A stretch of DNA of 64,000 bases, taken from assembly GCF_001693385.1 (NCBI RefSeq), contig NZ_CP016428.1, positions 8,112,001-8,176,000 on the forward strand, written 5' to 3'. This document shows positions 42,401 to 49,996 of this stretch, one piece after another. Source of the stretch: Bradyrhizobium icense (GTDB lineage Bacteria > Pseudomonadota > Alphaproteobacteria > Rhizobiales > Xanthobacteraceae). Position numbers and translations under genes: made by a program. The notes below the pieces were generated by a model that worked only from the letters and a program-made list of their open reading frames with translations, was not told where the DNA came from and did no database searches. Position 1 is the stretch's first letter, and each line of letters starts with the position of its first letter.

Positions 42401-42984
42401 TGAGTGCGCCCGCAACATCGGATCAACCGCGCAGCCGCCGCTGGGTCGTCGCGCTGCCGCTGATCGGCTTTCTCGCGGTCGCTGGACTGTTCCTGCTGCG
42501 GCTCTACGGCGGCGACCCGTCAAAGATCCCTTCCGCGCTGATCGGCCAGCCGGCGCCGCAAACAATGTTGCCGGCGCTGGAGGGCCTCGTCCATAACGGC
42601 GTCCCCGTCCCTGGGCTCGACCCGGCCGTGTTCAAGGGCAAGGTCTCCGTCGTCAATGTCTGGGCGTCCTGGTGCGTGCCATGCCACGACGAGGCGCCGT
42701 TGTTGACCGCGCTGGCAAAGGACACACGGCTGCAGATCGTCGGCATCAACTACAAGGACTCTCCTGATAACGCCCGCCGCTTCCTCGGCCGCTACGGCAA
42801 TCCGTTTGTCGCCGTCGGCGCCGACAGCAACGGCCGCGGCTCGATCGAATGGGGCGTCTATGGCGTGCCCGAAACCTTCGTGGTCGGCCGCGACGGCACC
42901 ATCCGCTACAAGCTGGTCGGGCCGGTGACGCCGGCCAATCTCGACAGCGTGCTGAAGGTCGAAATCGAGAAGGCGTTGAAGTGA
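42400..42984 (+). CDS. ccmG: Thiol:disulfide interchange protein CcmG (DsbE family)
   Basis: Membrane-anchored periplasmic thioredoxin that reduces apocytochrome c thiols before heme ligation. The 194-residue protein has an N-terminal anchor ([19 protein letters not shown]) and the active-site motif [11 protein letters not shown]; the [15 protein letters not shown] block with the cis-Pro is typical. ATG 42400 overlaps the ccmD stop, indicating coupling. A palindromic repeat follows. Confidence 0.95.
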   Translation: MSAPATSDQPRSRRWVVALPLIGFLAVAGLFLLRLYGGDPSKIPSALIGQPAPQTMLPALEGLVHNGVPVPGLDPAVFKGKVSVVNVWASWCVPCHDEAPLLTALAKDTRLQIVGINYKDSPDNARRFLGRYGNPFVAVGADSNGRGSIEWGVYGVPETFVVGRDGTIRYKLVGPVTPANLDSVLKVEIEKALK

Positions 42985-42995
42985 TGACGTAGTCG

Positions 42996-43116
42996 TCATT
43001 CCGGGATGGTCCGAAGGACCAGACCTCAGATGCGCAATTGCGCATCGGGGAATCTCGAGATTCTCAGGGGCGCAAGGGGCACCCCATAGTTCGCGCTTCG
43101 CGCGCCCCGGAATGAC
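42996..43116. repeat. Intergenic palindromic repeat, family A, after ccmG
   Basis: Starts TCATTCCGGGATGGTCCGAA and ends CGCGCGCCCCGGAATGAC, with inner palindromes GGTCCGAAGGACC, GATGCGCAATTGCGCATC and GAATCTCGAGATTC. The best-preserved of the three family A copies in the window. Confidence 0.88.
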
Positions 43117-43228
43117 AAAACAAATAATTTTCGCTTTTATCTATCGTTCATTTCGCGGCCATGGCGCCGCCACGAATTCGCAGCTAGCTTTGGTGCGTTA
43201 CTTGAACCGTCCTGGGAGGGACACCCAT

Positions 43229-43588
43229 ATGCGTCATTTCACGCTCGCTTCTCTTCTCGCCACCGCGCTGACCTTGGGCATGCTGACGGCCAACCCGTCG
43301 ATGGCCCAGACCGCGCAGCCCGCGCCTAAATCCGACAGCAAGATGGCTCCCGCGCCGAAGGCCTCGGAGTCGAAGATGGCGCCGGCGCCGAAGGCCGAGC
43401 TGCTGGACATCAATTCGGCGACCGCCGAGCAGCTCGATGCGCTGCCAGGCGTCGGCAAGGCCTATTCGGAGAAGATCATCAAGGGCCGCCCGTACAAGGG
43501 CAAGGACGAGCTGGTGCACAAGAGCATCGTCCCGCAGGCGACCTACGACAAGATCAAGGACAAGATCATCGCCAAGCAGAAGAGCTGA
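43229..43588 (+). CDS. Secreted helix-hairpin-helix protein (ComEA-like)
   Basis: A 119-residue exported protein: signal peptide ([20 protein letters not shown], cleavage near SMAQ), a Pro/Lys linker with a duplicated SKMAPAPKA unit, then a helix-hairpin-helix pair at about residues 62-115 ([20 protein letters not shown]). Similar domains bind DNA in ComEA; here the protein lacks a membrane anchor and other competence genes are absent, so DNA binding in the periplasm is only a possibility. ATG 43229 has GGGAGGG upstream. Confidence 0.85.
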   Translation: MRHFTLASLLATALTLGMLTANPSMAQTAQPAPKSDSKMAPAPKASESKMAPAPKAELLDINSATAEQLDALPGVGKAYSEKIIKGRPYKGKDELVHKSIVPQATYDKIKDKIIAKQKS

Positions 43589-43600
43589 AACTCTTTCTTT

Positions 43601-43647
43601 CACCTCTCCCCGCGCTTTGCGGCCGCAAGAGCGGGGCGAGGGAGAAG
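43601..43647. repeat. Palindromic element between convergent genes (terminator-like)
   Basis: CACCTCTCCCCGC and GCGGGGCGAGGGAG form imperfect inverted arms around an inner GCGGCCGC. It lies between the convergent HhH gene and yciB and may serve both as a terminator; the arms recall the CTTCTCCCC-type element at 46009. Confidence 0.5.
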
Positions 43648-43666
43648 GAAGCTTCGCTGCTCGCGA

Positions 43667-44269
43667 TCACCCCTTGCTCACGTCGCCTGCTTCCGCTTCG
43701 CTCGCTTCCAGCGAAGCCGGCTCCAGATGGTAGCGCTTGATCAGCGGCATTTGCGTCACGGCAAACAGCATCGTCAGCGGCACCATGCCGAAGACCTTGA
43801 AGGCGACCCAGAAGTCGGTGCTTTGCGTGCGCCAGATGATCTCGTTCAGCACCGCCATCGCGAAGAACCACCACGCCCAGCGCGCGGTCAGGATGCGCCA
43901 GCCGTGCGGGGTGAGATTGAACATCTGGTCGAACATGATGGCGATGAAGGAGCGGCCGAACAGCAGGCCGCCGCCGAGAATGGCGGCGAACAGCGTGTAG
44001 ACGATGGTCGGCTTCATCTTGATGAAAGTCTCGTCATGCAGGATCAGCGTCAGCGCGCCGAACACGACGACGACGACCGCAGTGACGATCGCCATCATCG
44101 GCACATGCCGCGTCACCATGTAAGACGCGATCATCGCAGCCACCACCGCCACCATGAATACGCCGGTGGCGACGAAAAGGTTGGACTTGGCATTGGCGAC
44201 GAAGAAGATGAGCAAGGGGCCAAGCTCGGTCGCAAGCTTGAACAGCGGATGCGGTACTTTCTTGTCCAT
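43667..44269 (-). CDS. yciB: Inner membrane-spanning protein YciB / septation protein A
   Basis: A 200-residue polytopic membrane protein (about six helices) of the YciB/IspZ family. Opening [20 protein letters not shown] and the [20 protein letters not shown] region are family signatures. Members influence septation and envelope organisation. Its ATG overlaps the ftsY stop by one base (TAATG), and ftsY-yciB is a recurrent pairing in Rhizobiales. Confidence 0.94.
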   Translation of the reverse strand: MDKKVPHPLFKLATELGPLLIFFVANAKSNLFVATGVFMVAVVAAMIASYMVTRHVPMMAIVTAVVVVVFGALTLILHDETFIKMKPTIVYTLFAAILGGGLLFGRSFIAIMFDQMFNLTPHGWRILTARWAWWFFAMAVLNEIIWRTQSTDFWVAFKVFGMVPLTMLFAVTQMPLIKRYHLEPASLEASEAEAGDVSKG

Positions 44270-45213
44270 TACTCGATTCCTGCGATCGCGTTTGCAAAGT
44301 CCCGCGCGGTGAACGGCGCGAGATCGTCGACGCCTTCGCCGACACCGATGAAGTGCACCGGCAGTTTGAACTTCTCCGCCAGAGCCACCAGAATCCCGCC
44401 GCGCGCCGTACCGTCGAGTTTCGTCATGACGAGCCCGGTGACACCAGCGGTACGATGAAACGCCTCGACCTGCGACAGCGCATTTTGTCCCACCGTAGCG
44501 TCGAGCACGAGCAGCACCGCATGCGGGGCTGACGCATCGACCTTCTTGATGACTCGAACCACCTTTTCGAGCTCGTTCATCAGTTCGGCCTTGTTCTGCA
44601 GGCGGCCAGCCGTATCGACCAGCAGCACGTCGAGCTTCTGTTCTTTCGCCGCGCTCAGCGCATTGAAGGCAAGGCTTGCCGAATCCGAGCCTTGCGCGCC
44701 CGCAATGACCGGCGATTTGGTGCGCTCGCCCCAGACCTTGAGCTGTTCGATTGCGGCGGCACGGAACGTATCGCCGGCCGCCAGCATCACCTTGCGGCCC
44801 TCGGTGCTCAGTTTCGCTGCCAGCTTGCCGATGGTGGTGGTCTTGCCAGAACCGTTGACGCCGACCACGAGGATGACGAACGGCTTTTGCGCCGCGTCGA
44901 TCTCCAGCGGCTTTGCCACCGGCGTCAGCACCTTCTCGACCTCGGTCGCGACGACCGTCTTGACCTCGTCAGCGGAAATCGCCTTGTCATAGCGGCCGGC
45001 GCCGACGGCGTCCGCGATCCGCACCGCGACAGCGGTGCCGAGATCGGCGCGCAGCAGCACATCCTCGATATCGTCGAGCATGGCGCGGTCGAGCTTGCGC
45101 TTGGTGACGAGGTCGGCGACGGCGGACCCGAGCGAACTCGACGTCCGTTTCAGGCCGCTAGACAGCCGCCGCCACCAGCTCAGTTTGGGAGTTCCGGGAG
45201 TGGTATCGCTCAT
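44269..45213 (-). CDS. ftsY: Signal recognition particle receptor FtsY
   Basis: SRP receptor GTPase that docks ribosome-nascent chain complexes at the membrane. The 314-residue protein has the NG domain only (short N-terminal tail): [51 protein letters not shown]. It lacks the long acidic A domain of E. coli FtsY, as is common in alphaproteobacteria. The SRP partner ffh is also in the window (55357). Confidence 0.97.
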   Translation of the reverse strand: MSDTTPGTPKLSWWRRLSSGLKRTSSSLGSAVADLVTKRKLDRAMLDDIEDVLLRADLGTAVAVRIADAVGAGRYDKAISADEVKTVVATEVEKVLTPVAKPLEIDAAQKPFVILVVGVNGSGKTTTIGKLAAKLSTEGRKVMLAAGDTFRAAAIEQLKVWGERTKSPVIAGAQGSDSASLAFNALSAAKEQKLDVLLVDTAGRLQNKAELMNELEKVVRVIKKVDASAPHAVLLVLDATVGQNALSQVEAFHRTAGVTGLVMTKLDGTARGGILVALAEKFKLPVHFIGVGEGVDDLAPFTARDFANAIAGIE

Positions 45214-45241
45214 GTCGGGGACGTGTTAGCGGTTTCGCGCC

Positions 45242-46006
45242 ATGAGCGGAAGTCACAACAAATCCTTTGCTGTTCCCAGGACATCCTTTGATGTTCCCCG
45301 GACATCGCTTGATGTCCGTGGCCTAACGGCAGACGAAATCCTGGCCCGCGTGCTCCATCGCGACGGGCTGATGCTGGTGATCGACAAACCGGCCGGCCTG
45401 CCGGTACATCGCGGCCCCAAGGGCGGCGCCAATCTGGAAGCCTCCTTCGATGCCTTGAGATTTGGCCTGCCGCGGCCGCCGGTGCTGGCCCACCGGCTCG
45501 ACAAGGACACGTCAGGCTGTCTCGTGCTGGGACGCCATCGCAAGGCCACCGCCTCGCTCGGCCTGTTGTTCAAGCACGGCAAAGTCGGAAAGGCTTATTG
45601 GGCCGTGGTCGAGGGCGGACCTGCCGAGAATGAAGGCACCATCGATATGCCATTGGGTCGCCTGAACGCCGAGCGCGGCTGGTGGCAGAAGCCGGACCCG
45701 GAGGGTCAGAAGGCCATTACCACCTGGAAAGTGCTCGGCCGCGGCGACGGCCTTGCCTGGCTGGCGCTGGAACCGGTCACCGGCCGCACCCACCAATTGC
45801 GCGTACACACGTCGGCGATGGGATGGCCGATCGTCGGCGACAATATCTACGGTAACGGCCCGAGGTTCGGCGAGCCGATCCTGCATCTGCATTCCCGCGA
45901 GATCGTGGTTCCGATTTCGAAGAACAAGGAGCCGATACGCGTAGTGGCGCCGGCGCCGGAGCATATGCGCGAGCGGCTCAGGAAGTGCGGGTGGAACGGG
46001 GAGTGA
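45242..46006 (+). CDS. RluA family pseudouridine synthase
   Basis: RNA pseudouridine synthase, 254 residues. Catalytic Asp lies in LAHRLDKDTSGCLVLGR; GRTHQLRVHTSAMGWPIVGD is motif III, LVIDKPAGLPVH opens the domain. No S4 domain. The N-terminus carries three 7-residue units (SFAVPRT, SFDVPRT, SLDVRGL) encoded by a 21-base tandem repeat, absent from the family. No ribosome site is evident at ATG 45242, but no better in-frame start exists before the domain. The RNA target cannot be assigned. It is divergent from ftsY by 28 bases. Confidence 0.9.
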   Translation: MSGSHNKSFAVPRTSFDVPRTSLDVRGLTADEILARVLHRDGLMLVIDKPAGLPVHRGPKGGANLEASFDALRFGLPRPPVLAHRLDKDTSGCLVLGRHRKATASLGLLFKHGKVGKAYWAVVEGGPAENEGTIDMPLGRLNAERGWWQKPDPEGQKAITTWKVLGRGDGLAWLALEPVTGRTHQLRVHTSAMGWPIVGDNIYGNGPRFGEPILHLHSREIVVPISKNKEPIRVVAPAPEHMRERLRKCGWNGE

Positions 46007-46008
46007 CC

Positions 46009-46106
46009 TCTTCCCTTCTCCCCTTGTGGGAGAAGGTGGATCGCTGACGCGCAGCGGCAGCGAGACGGATGAGGGGTCTGTCTCCGCGGAGAGAACCCCT
46101 CATCCG
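46009..46106. repeat. Left arm and core hairpin of a palindromic element bounding the accessory block
   Basis: TCTTCCCTTCTCCCCTTGTG at 46009-46028 is nearly the exact reverse complement of 49974-49995. Just inside is a 9 bp stem (CCTTCTCCC/GGGAGAAGG, 46014-46036) and then a perfect 12 bp stem CGGATGAGGGGT/ACCCCTCATCCG (46066-46106) around TCTCCGCGGAGA. The rest of the 314-base gap up to 46320 contains GC-rich sequence and an AT-richer stretch that should hold the promoter of the next gene; no gene was seen in it. Confidence 0.75.
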
Positions 46107-46320
46107 GCGCTGCGCGCGCTGCGCATGCAGCGCCAGGGCATCAGCCGTTGGCATCCGGACCCAGCGGGCGAGTGCGACCGCGTCGAGGCCATCGGAGGCG
46201 GCTAGGTAGGAGATTTTAGAACTAAGGTCCGGGATGTTGAACTTCCCGAAAGGAACGTAAGCTATCCTCCGCCCTCGCTGGCCTCTCGCCAGCTTGCCCG
46301 TCCTATGCGAATGTCCACAA

Positions 46321-47517
46321 ATGCCTGATGTGAATCCGGATATTTTGGTTTGGGCGCGTGAGACCGCAGGTCTTACGTCGGAGGAGGCTGTAAAAAGGCT
46401 AGGCCTGAATTCAAATAAGAACATGAGCGCCGCCGAAAAGCTGGCCGCCTACGAGAAAGGTGTGCTGAGCCCGTCACGGCCTTTGCTGCTCAAGATGTCG
46501 CAGCAGTATCGCCGTCCTCTTGTAGCATTTTATATGAAGGACAGACCGGCGCAGGGGACGCGCCCGGAGGATTTTCGAAACATCCCTGATCGAGACCCGT
46601 CCTCCGACATTCTGATTTCCGTCCTCGTTCGGAATGTGAGAGCGAGACAATCAGCAGTCAGGGAAATCCTTGTAGATGAGGAATCGGCTCCGCTGGAGTT
46701 CGTTGCGTCCAAATCAATCAAGGATGGTCCCGACGCAGTAATTAAGAACATCATCGAGGTCACAGGAATTAAGCGAGAGGAGTTTCGGGCGAAAGCAACT
46801 CCGGAGCTGGCCTTCGCTTACCTCAGAGCAAAGATCGAAGCCGTTGGTGTCTTTGTTCTGTTGATCGGCAACTTGGGCAGTCATCACACGGCTATCGATG
46901 CAGAGTCATTCAGAGGATTCGCTCTCGCCGACAAAATCGCGCCGTTTGTTGTTGTGAATGACCAAGACGCTAGGACTGCATGGTCATTTACACTGTTGCA
47001 CGAGTTGGCGCACATCTGGCTAGGTGCAAGCGGCATCAGTGGTAAGGTTTCTGACGTCGAGACCGAGAAGTTTTGCAACACTGTTGCCAACCTCTTCTTT
47101 CTTTCGGATGGCGAACTAGACGAACTGAAAATTACAAAGAATACGTCGCTTCAAGAAGCGATCTCAGCCATCGCAGAGTTCGCTAGGAAGCGACATGTAA
47201 GCGGGTCAATGGTCGCTTATGGTCTCCTGCGAAAGGGGCGCATTACTGTTGAAACTTGGCGCGCCATCACACATTTTTTCGCTGCGCAATGGCGGAAAAG
47301 CCGAGATGACCAAAAGCAGCGAGACCAAGATTCGACAGGACCCAGCTACTACGTTGTGCGGCGTCACCGTCTGGGCCGCGCCCTCATGCATACTGTCTCC
47401 AGAGCGCTCGGCGAGGGTACTCTGAGCCACACTCGGGCAAGTCAAATCCTAGGTGTGAAGCCGCGAAGCGTTTCTCCGCTCCTCAACGATGAGCCCATGA
47501 ATGGCAGAGCGGCTTGA
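46321..47517 (+). CDS. XRE-ImmA/IrrE fusion: helix-turn-helix and zinc metallo-endopeptidase
   Basis: A 398-residue protein: N-terminal XRE-type helix-turn-helix (about 1-60; LVWARETAGLTSEEAVKRLG), linker, and an ImmA/IrrE peptidase domain with H227-E228-x2-H231 (LLHELAHIWLG) and a following Glu-rich helix (DVETEKFCNTVANLF). A C-terminal stretch with ASQILGVKP may be a second DNA-binding segment. Fused XRE-ImmA proteins regulate or cleave partners in toxin-antitoxin modules and mobile elements; the PIN-type DUF4411 gene two bases downstream is the usual partner. Codon use is less GC-rich than that of flanking genes, which argues for transfer. ATG 46321 is followed by the conserved opening. 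Confidence 0.88.
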   Translation: MPDVNPDILVWARETAGLTSEEAVKRLGLNSNKNMSAAEKLAAYEKGVLSPSRPLLLKMSQQYRRPLVAFYMKDRPAQGTRPEDFRNIPDRDPSSDILISVLVRNVRARQSAVREILVDEESAPLEFVASKSIKDGPDAVIKNIIEVTGIKREEFRAKATPELAFAYLRAKIEAVGVFVLLIGNLGSHHTAIDAESFRGFALADKIAPFVVVNDQDARTAWSFTLLHELAHIWLGASGISGKVSDVETEKFCNTVANLFFLSDGELDELKITKNTSLQEAISAIAEFARKRHVSGSMVAYGLLRKGRITVETWRAITHFFAAQWRKSRDDQKQRDQDSTGPSYYVVRRHRLGRALMHTVSRALGEGTLSHTRASQILGVKPRSVSPLLNDEPMNGRAA

Positions 47518-47519
47518 GC

Positions 47520-48032
47520 ATGTTGTATTTGCTCGATGCAAACGTGCTCATTACCGCTCACACCCTTTATTATCCCGTCGATAGCGTGCCTGAATTTTGG
47601 AGCTGGCTGGCCCATCAAGGAGCTGCTGGCAAACTGAAAATCCCTATCGAGAATTTCGAAGAGGTGAAAGACGGAGGCACCGACGACGAGAAGGACCTGC
47701 TCTTCGCTTGGATTTCGGACAAGGACGTTCGGGACGCAATCGTATTCGACGCGCAAAGTGACCCGGCAACAGTGGCGGATGTGATTAGTCGCGGTTACGC
47801 CCCTGATCTTACAGAAGACGAACTCCTTACGCTCGGGCGAGACCCATTTCTCATTTCGTATGCTCTAGCTTCTCCGAAGGATCGATGCGTCGTTACTACG
47901 GAGGTTTCTAAACCGAAGCGGGTTCGACAGAACCGGCATATTCCAGATGTTTGCAACACTCTCGGCGTTTTATGGTGCGACACCTTCAAGATGACAAAGG
48001 CGCTTGGTTTCAAAACGGGATGGAAGCCATAG
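47520..48032 (+). CDS. DUF4411 family PIN-like protein (putative toxin)
   Basis: A 170-residue protein. MLYLLDANVLITAHTLYYP (acidic D6) and later acidic positions (NFEEVKDGG; DRCVVTTEVSKP) fit the DUF4411 branch of PIN-domain nucleases. Starts two bases after the stop of the XRE-ImmA gene, so the two form a translation-coupled pair; DUF4411 genes commonly follow such genes as type II toxin-antitoxin-like modules. Nuclease activity and toxicity are inferred from family and context. Confidence 0.85.
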   Translation: MLYLLDANVLITAHTLYYPVDSVPEFWSWLAHQGAAGKLKIPIENFEEVKDGGTDDEKDLLFAWISDKDVRDAIVFDAQSDPATVADVISRGYAPDLTEDELLTLGRDPFLISYALASPKDRCVVTTEVSKPKRVRQNRHIPDVCNTLGVLWCDTFKMTKALGFKTGWKP

Positions 48033-48056
48033 GCTTCAAGTCTTCGCGATCCTAGG

Positions 48057-48434
48057 TCATTTTGTACGGTAAGCGTCCAACAGTTCTTCGAAGGTCATGT
48101 CATTAGGTTCGAGAGACCGCCCGATCAGTGCCTTCGTTAATGCACGGCACATCGGGTAGCTGTTTGACCCTAGCGCCCTGAATTCCTCGACTTTAGCGAA
48201 CTCGCGAAGCACAGCAGCTAGATCGAAGCCTTGCATCGCCAGATCAATAGCCGTTTCAAGCATCAGGCGGACGCGTTGGCTGTCATTCATTTCCTCCCAT
48301 TGCAGGTAGGATGCGCCAATAGGGTCGCCCCACATGCCACCTTTGGTGTCCGGCCGGTATTCCCCTTGAGCAGCCACACGAACTTCGCGAGTAGAGTCGT
48401 TAGTCCAAACGACCGCATTCTTGGCACTTATCAT
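48057..48434 (-). CDS. Hypothetical protein in accessory block
   Basis: A 125-residue soluble, mostly helical protein with a mildly acidic composition (NDSQRVRLMLETAIDLAMQG; EEFRALGSNSYPMCRALTKA). I recognise no family. GGAAGG precedes the ATG. It points back toward the PIN gene (24-base convergent gap) and away from the protease gene. The lower-GC codon use matches its neighbours in the block. It may be a regulator or immunity component of the module, but nothing in the sequence proves this. Confidence 0.6.
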   Translation of the reverse strand: MISAKNAVVWTNDSTREVRVAAQGEYRPDTKGGMWGDPIGASYLQWEEMNDSQRVRLMLETAIDLAMQGFDLAAVLREFAKVEEFRALGSNSYPMCRALTKALIGRSLEPNDMTFEELLDAYRTK

Positions 48435-48598
48435 TCAATGGGTCCTTCCGTTTGCGAATCGCCTCTCCACGGTGGCACAATTCAGAGTAGCAGCACGAGG
48501 GTCGGGAGCCTTGTCCCGGTTATTCACAGGGAAGGACCAACAATATCGCTGGCGAAGGCTGAGATGGACAAGTTGGATAGTTCCGAGTGAGCGCAGTG

Positions 48599-49120
48599 AT
48601 GGAAGACGAGGAAGAAGACGACGAGGACGGCGTCGATTTGTTCGAGGCATATTTCGACGTGAGGGATCGTGCGGTCGCGGTCCACGAGGCCGGTCACGCC
48701 GTCGTCGCGCGCGCGCTTGGTGCCGAGGTCTTGTTCGTGGAGATCGATTTGACAACCGGCGACGGCAGGTCGCATTCTCAAAACTTCGTCGAGCGCGTCA
48801 ATAACCTTGCGGTCTGCGTTGCAGGCTGCAGAGCCGAGCACGCTTTCGACGCGCGGTCATCGCGAAGAACCAAGATCAGCGACTTCAGGAAGATGCGGAA
48901 AATGCTGTCGGAGTTGCCTGAAGCCGATAGGCGTGCCGCGCGTGCGGAAGGCTACCGGCTTGCCGAGGCGATGCTGAGAGAGCACGCGGCCAAGGTGCAA
49001 CGACTCGCAGACTTACTAATGGCGCGGCGATGGAAAGACGGAACCGATACGGTTCGCATTGAACGTGACGAACTGAATACGGTGTTCGGAGCTGCTCGCG
49101 ATGAACCAAACTCCAGATGA
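48599..49120 (+). CDS. Stand-alone M41-like zinc metalloprotease
   Basis: About 173 residues. An acidic leader (MEDEEEDDEDGVD) precedes AVAVHEAGHAVVARALG, an HExxH motif (H29 from ATG 48599) in the exact style of the FtsH/M41 peptidase (HEAGH plus AVV); NLAVCVAGCRAEHAFDAR corresponds to the VxxxGxxAE segment of M41 proteases. There is no AAA ATPase or membrane domain. A GTG at 48587 would add four residues. The last 20 bases overlap the next gene, so the two are translationally linked. Small M41-like domains without ATPase are found in several bacteria but I know of no defined role. Confidence 0.72.
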   Translation: MEDEEEDDEDGVDLFEAYFDVRDRAVAVHEAGHAVVARALGAEVLFVEIDLTTGDGRSHSQNFVERVNNLAVCVAGCRAEHAFDARSSRRTKISDFRKMRKMLSELPEADRRAARAEGYRLAEAMLREHAAKVQRLADLLMARRWKDGTDTVRIERDELNTVFGAARDEPNSR

Positions 49121-49850
49121 TCCGCCCGAGGGCGGCGAGGTCTTTGGCGACGTTAACCGCCTCCAGAGTTTTCTGACGCATCTGGACGAGCGTGGCCTCA
49201 TTCTTTCTCTAGCCTCCTTCGCAGAAGATGCCTTGGGAGACCTGATTAGGGCATTCTTACTTCCCGGCGCGTCCGCAACGCAATTGCTCGATGGTTTCAA
49301 TGCCCCGATTGGAACATTTTCAACGCGCATCAAAATGGCCTATTCGCTAGGCCTAGTTACAAAGCGTCAATACGAAGACCTTGATCGGCTACGACGAATC
49401 CGGAACGAGTTCGCACACAATTGGGAGCCCATCTCGTTCGCAGATCAGAAGATCGCCGCCCACATCTCAGCGCTGCACTTTAGTACTTTGGACGACGACT
49501 TTCCGTCGTCTCCGCAAGAGAAGGTACGCAAGTCGTTTGGAGCGCTATTGGTGGAGCTGCGATCTACAACTCATCAAATCAACAAGCACGGTCGTCGCGC
49601 CAAGCTCATTGGGACGCATTTGATCGGTGGAGTCACGGGTGAGCTGGATGACCAAATCGCCGCATGTCGAACGCGACTGACAGAACTCGCGGAAGAGCTG
49701 AAGTCAGCTTCTGGCGACCATCGGCGTTTTCTTCTCACTGTGCGCCGAAACTGGGCGAGCAAACTTGAGATAGTTCGGCTAAATGCCCCGAGAGAGCGGC
49801 AGGCCGAAATCAGGCGCGTGCAGGATGAATTGCAGGCAGGGTGTCTTTAG
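49101..49850 (+). CDS. MtlR-family protein with R-x4-H motif
   Basis: A 249-residue helical protein. LILSLASFAEDALGDLIRAF, then DGFNAPIGTFSTRIKMAYSL and YEDLDRLRRIRNEFAHN match the MtlR (mannitol operon repressor-like) family; the last segment contains R101-x4-H106, the form of the HEPN RNase active-site motif. The remaining 140 residues are helical and partly coiled-coil-like (LTELAEELKSASGDHRRFLL). No mannitol genes are nearby, so a sugar-regulator role is unlikely. It overlaps the M41-like gene by 20 bases. Confidence 0.78.
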   Translation: MNQTPDDPPEGGEVFGDVNRLQSFLTHLDERGLILSLASFAEDALGDLIRAFLLPGASATQLLDGFNAPIGTFSTRIKMAYSLGLVTKRQYEDLDRLRRIRNEFAHNWEPISFADQKIAAHISALHFSTLDDDFPSSPQEKVRKSFGALLVELRSTTHQINKHGRRAKLIGTHLIGGVTGELDDQIAACRTRLTELAEELKSASGDHRRFLLTVRRNWASKLEIVRLNAPRERQAEIRRVQDELQAGCL

Positions 49851-49973
49851 GCGCGACACCATGCTCTCGCGCCGAAACGACGCATCTCGTAAGCGGAATT
49901 TCGATTTTTTACACTGGCCGTACACTCGGATGTGGACCGACTGATATTGTTCGGTTATTTCCGCTGTTGACTT

Positions 49974-49995
49974 TCCCACAAGGGGAGAAGGAAGA
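49974..49995. repeat. Right arm of the palindromic element bounding the accessory block
   Basis: TCCCACAAGGGGAGAAGGAA and two following bases are the reverse complement of 46009-46031 with a single one-base deletion. It ends two bases before the mtaB stop codon. The two arms enclose about 3.9 kb of lower-GC DNA. Confidence 0.75.
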
Positions 49996-49996
49996 A

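Noticed and set aside
49101..49850. Mannitol operon repressor role for the MtlR-family gene
   Set aside because: No mannitol or polyol genes anywhere in the window and the gene is fused by overlap to a protease gene in accessory DNA.
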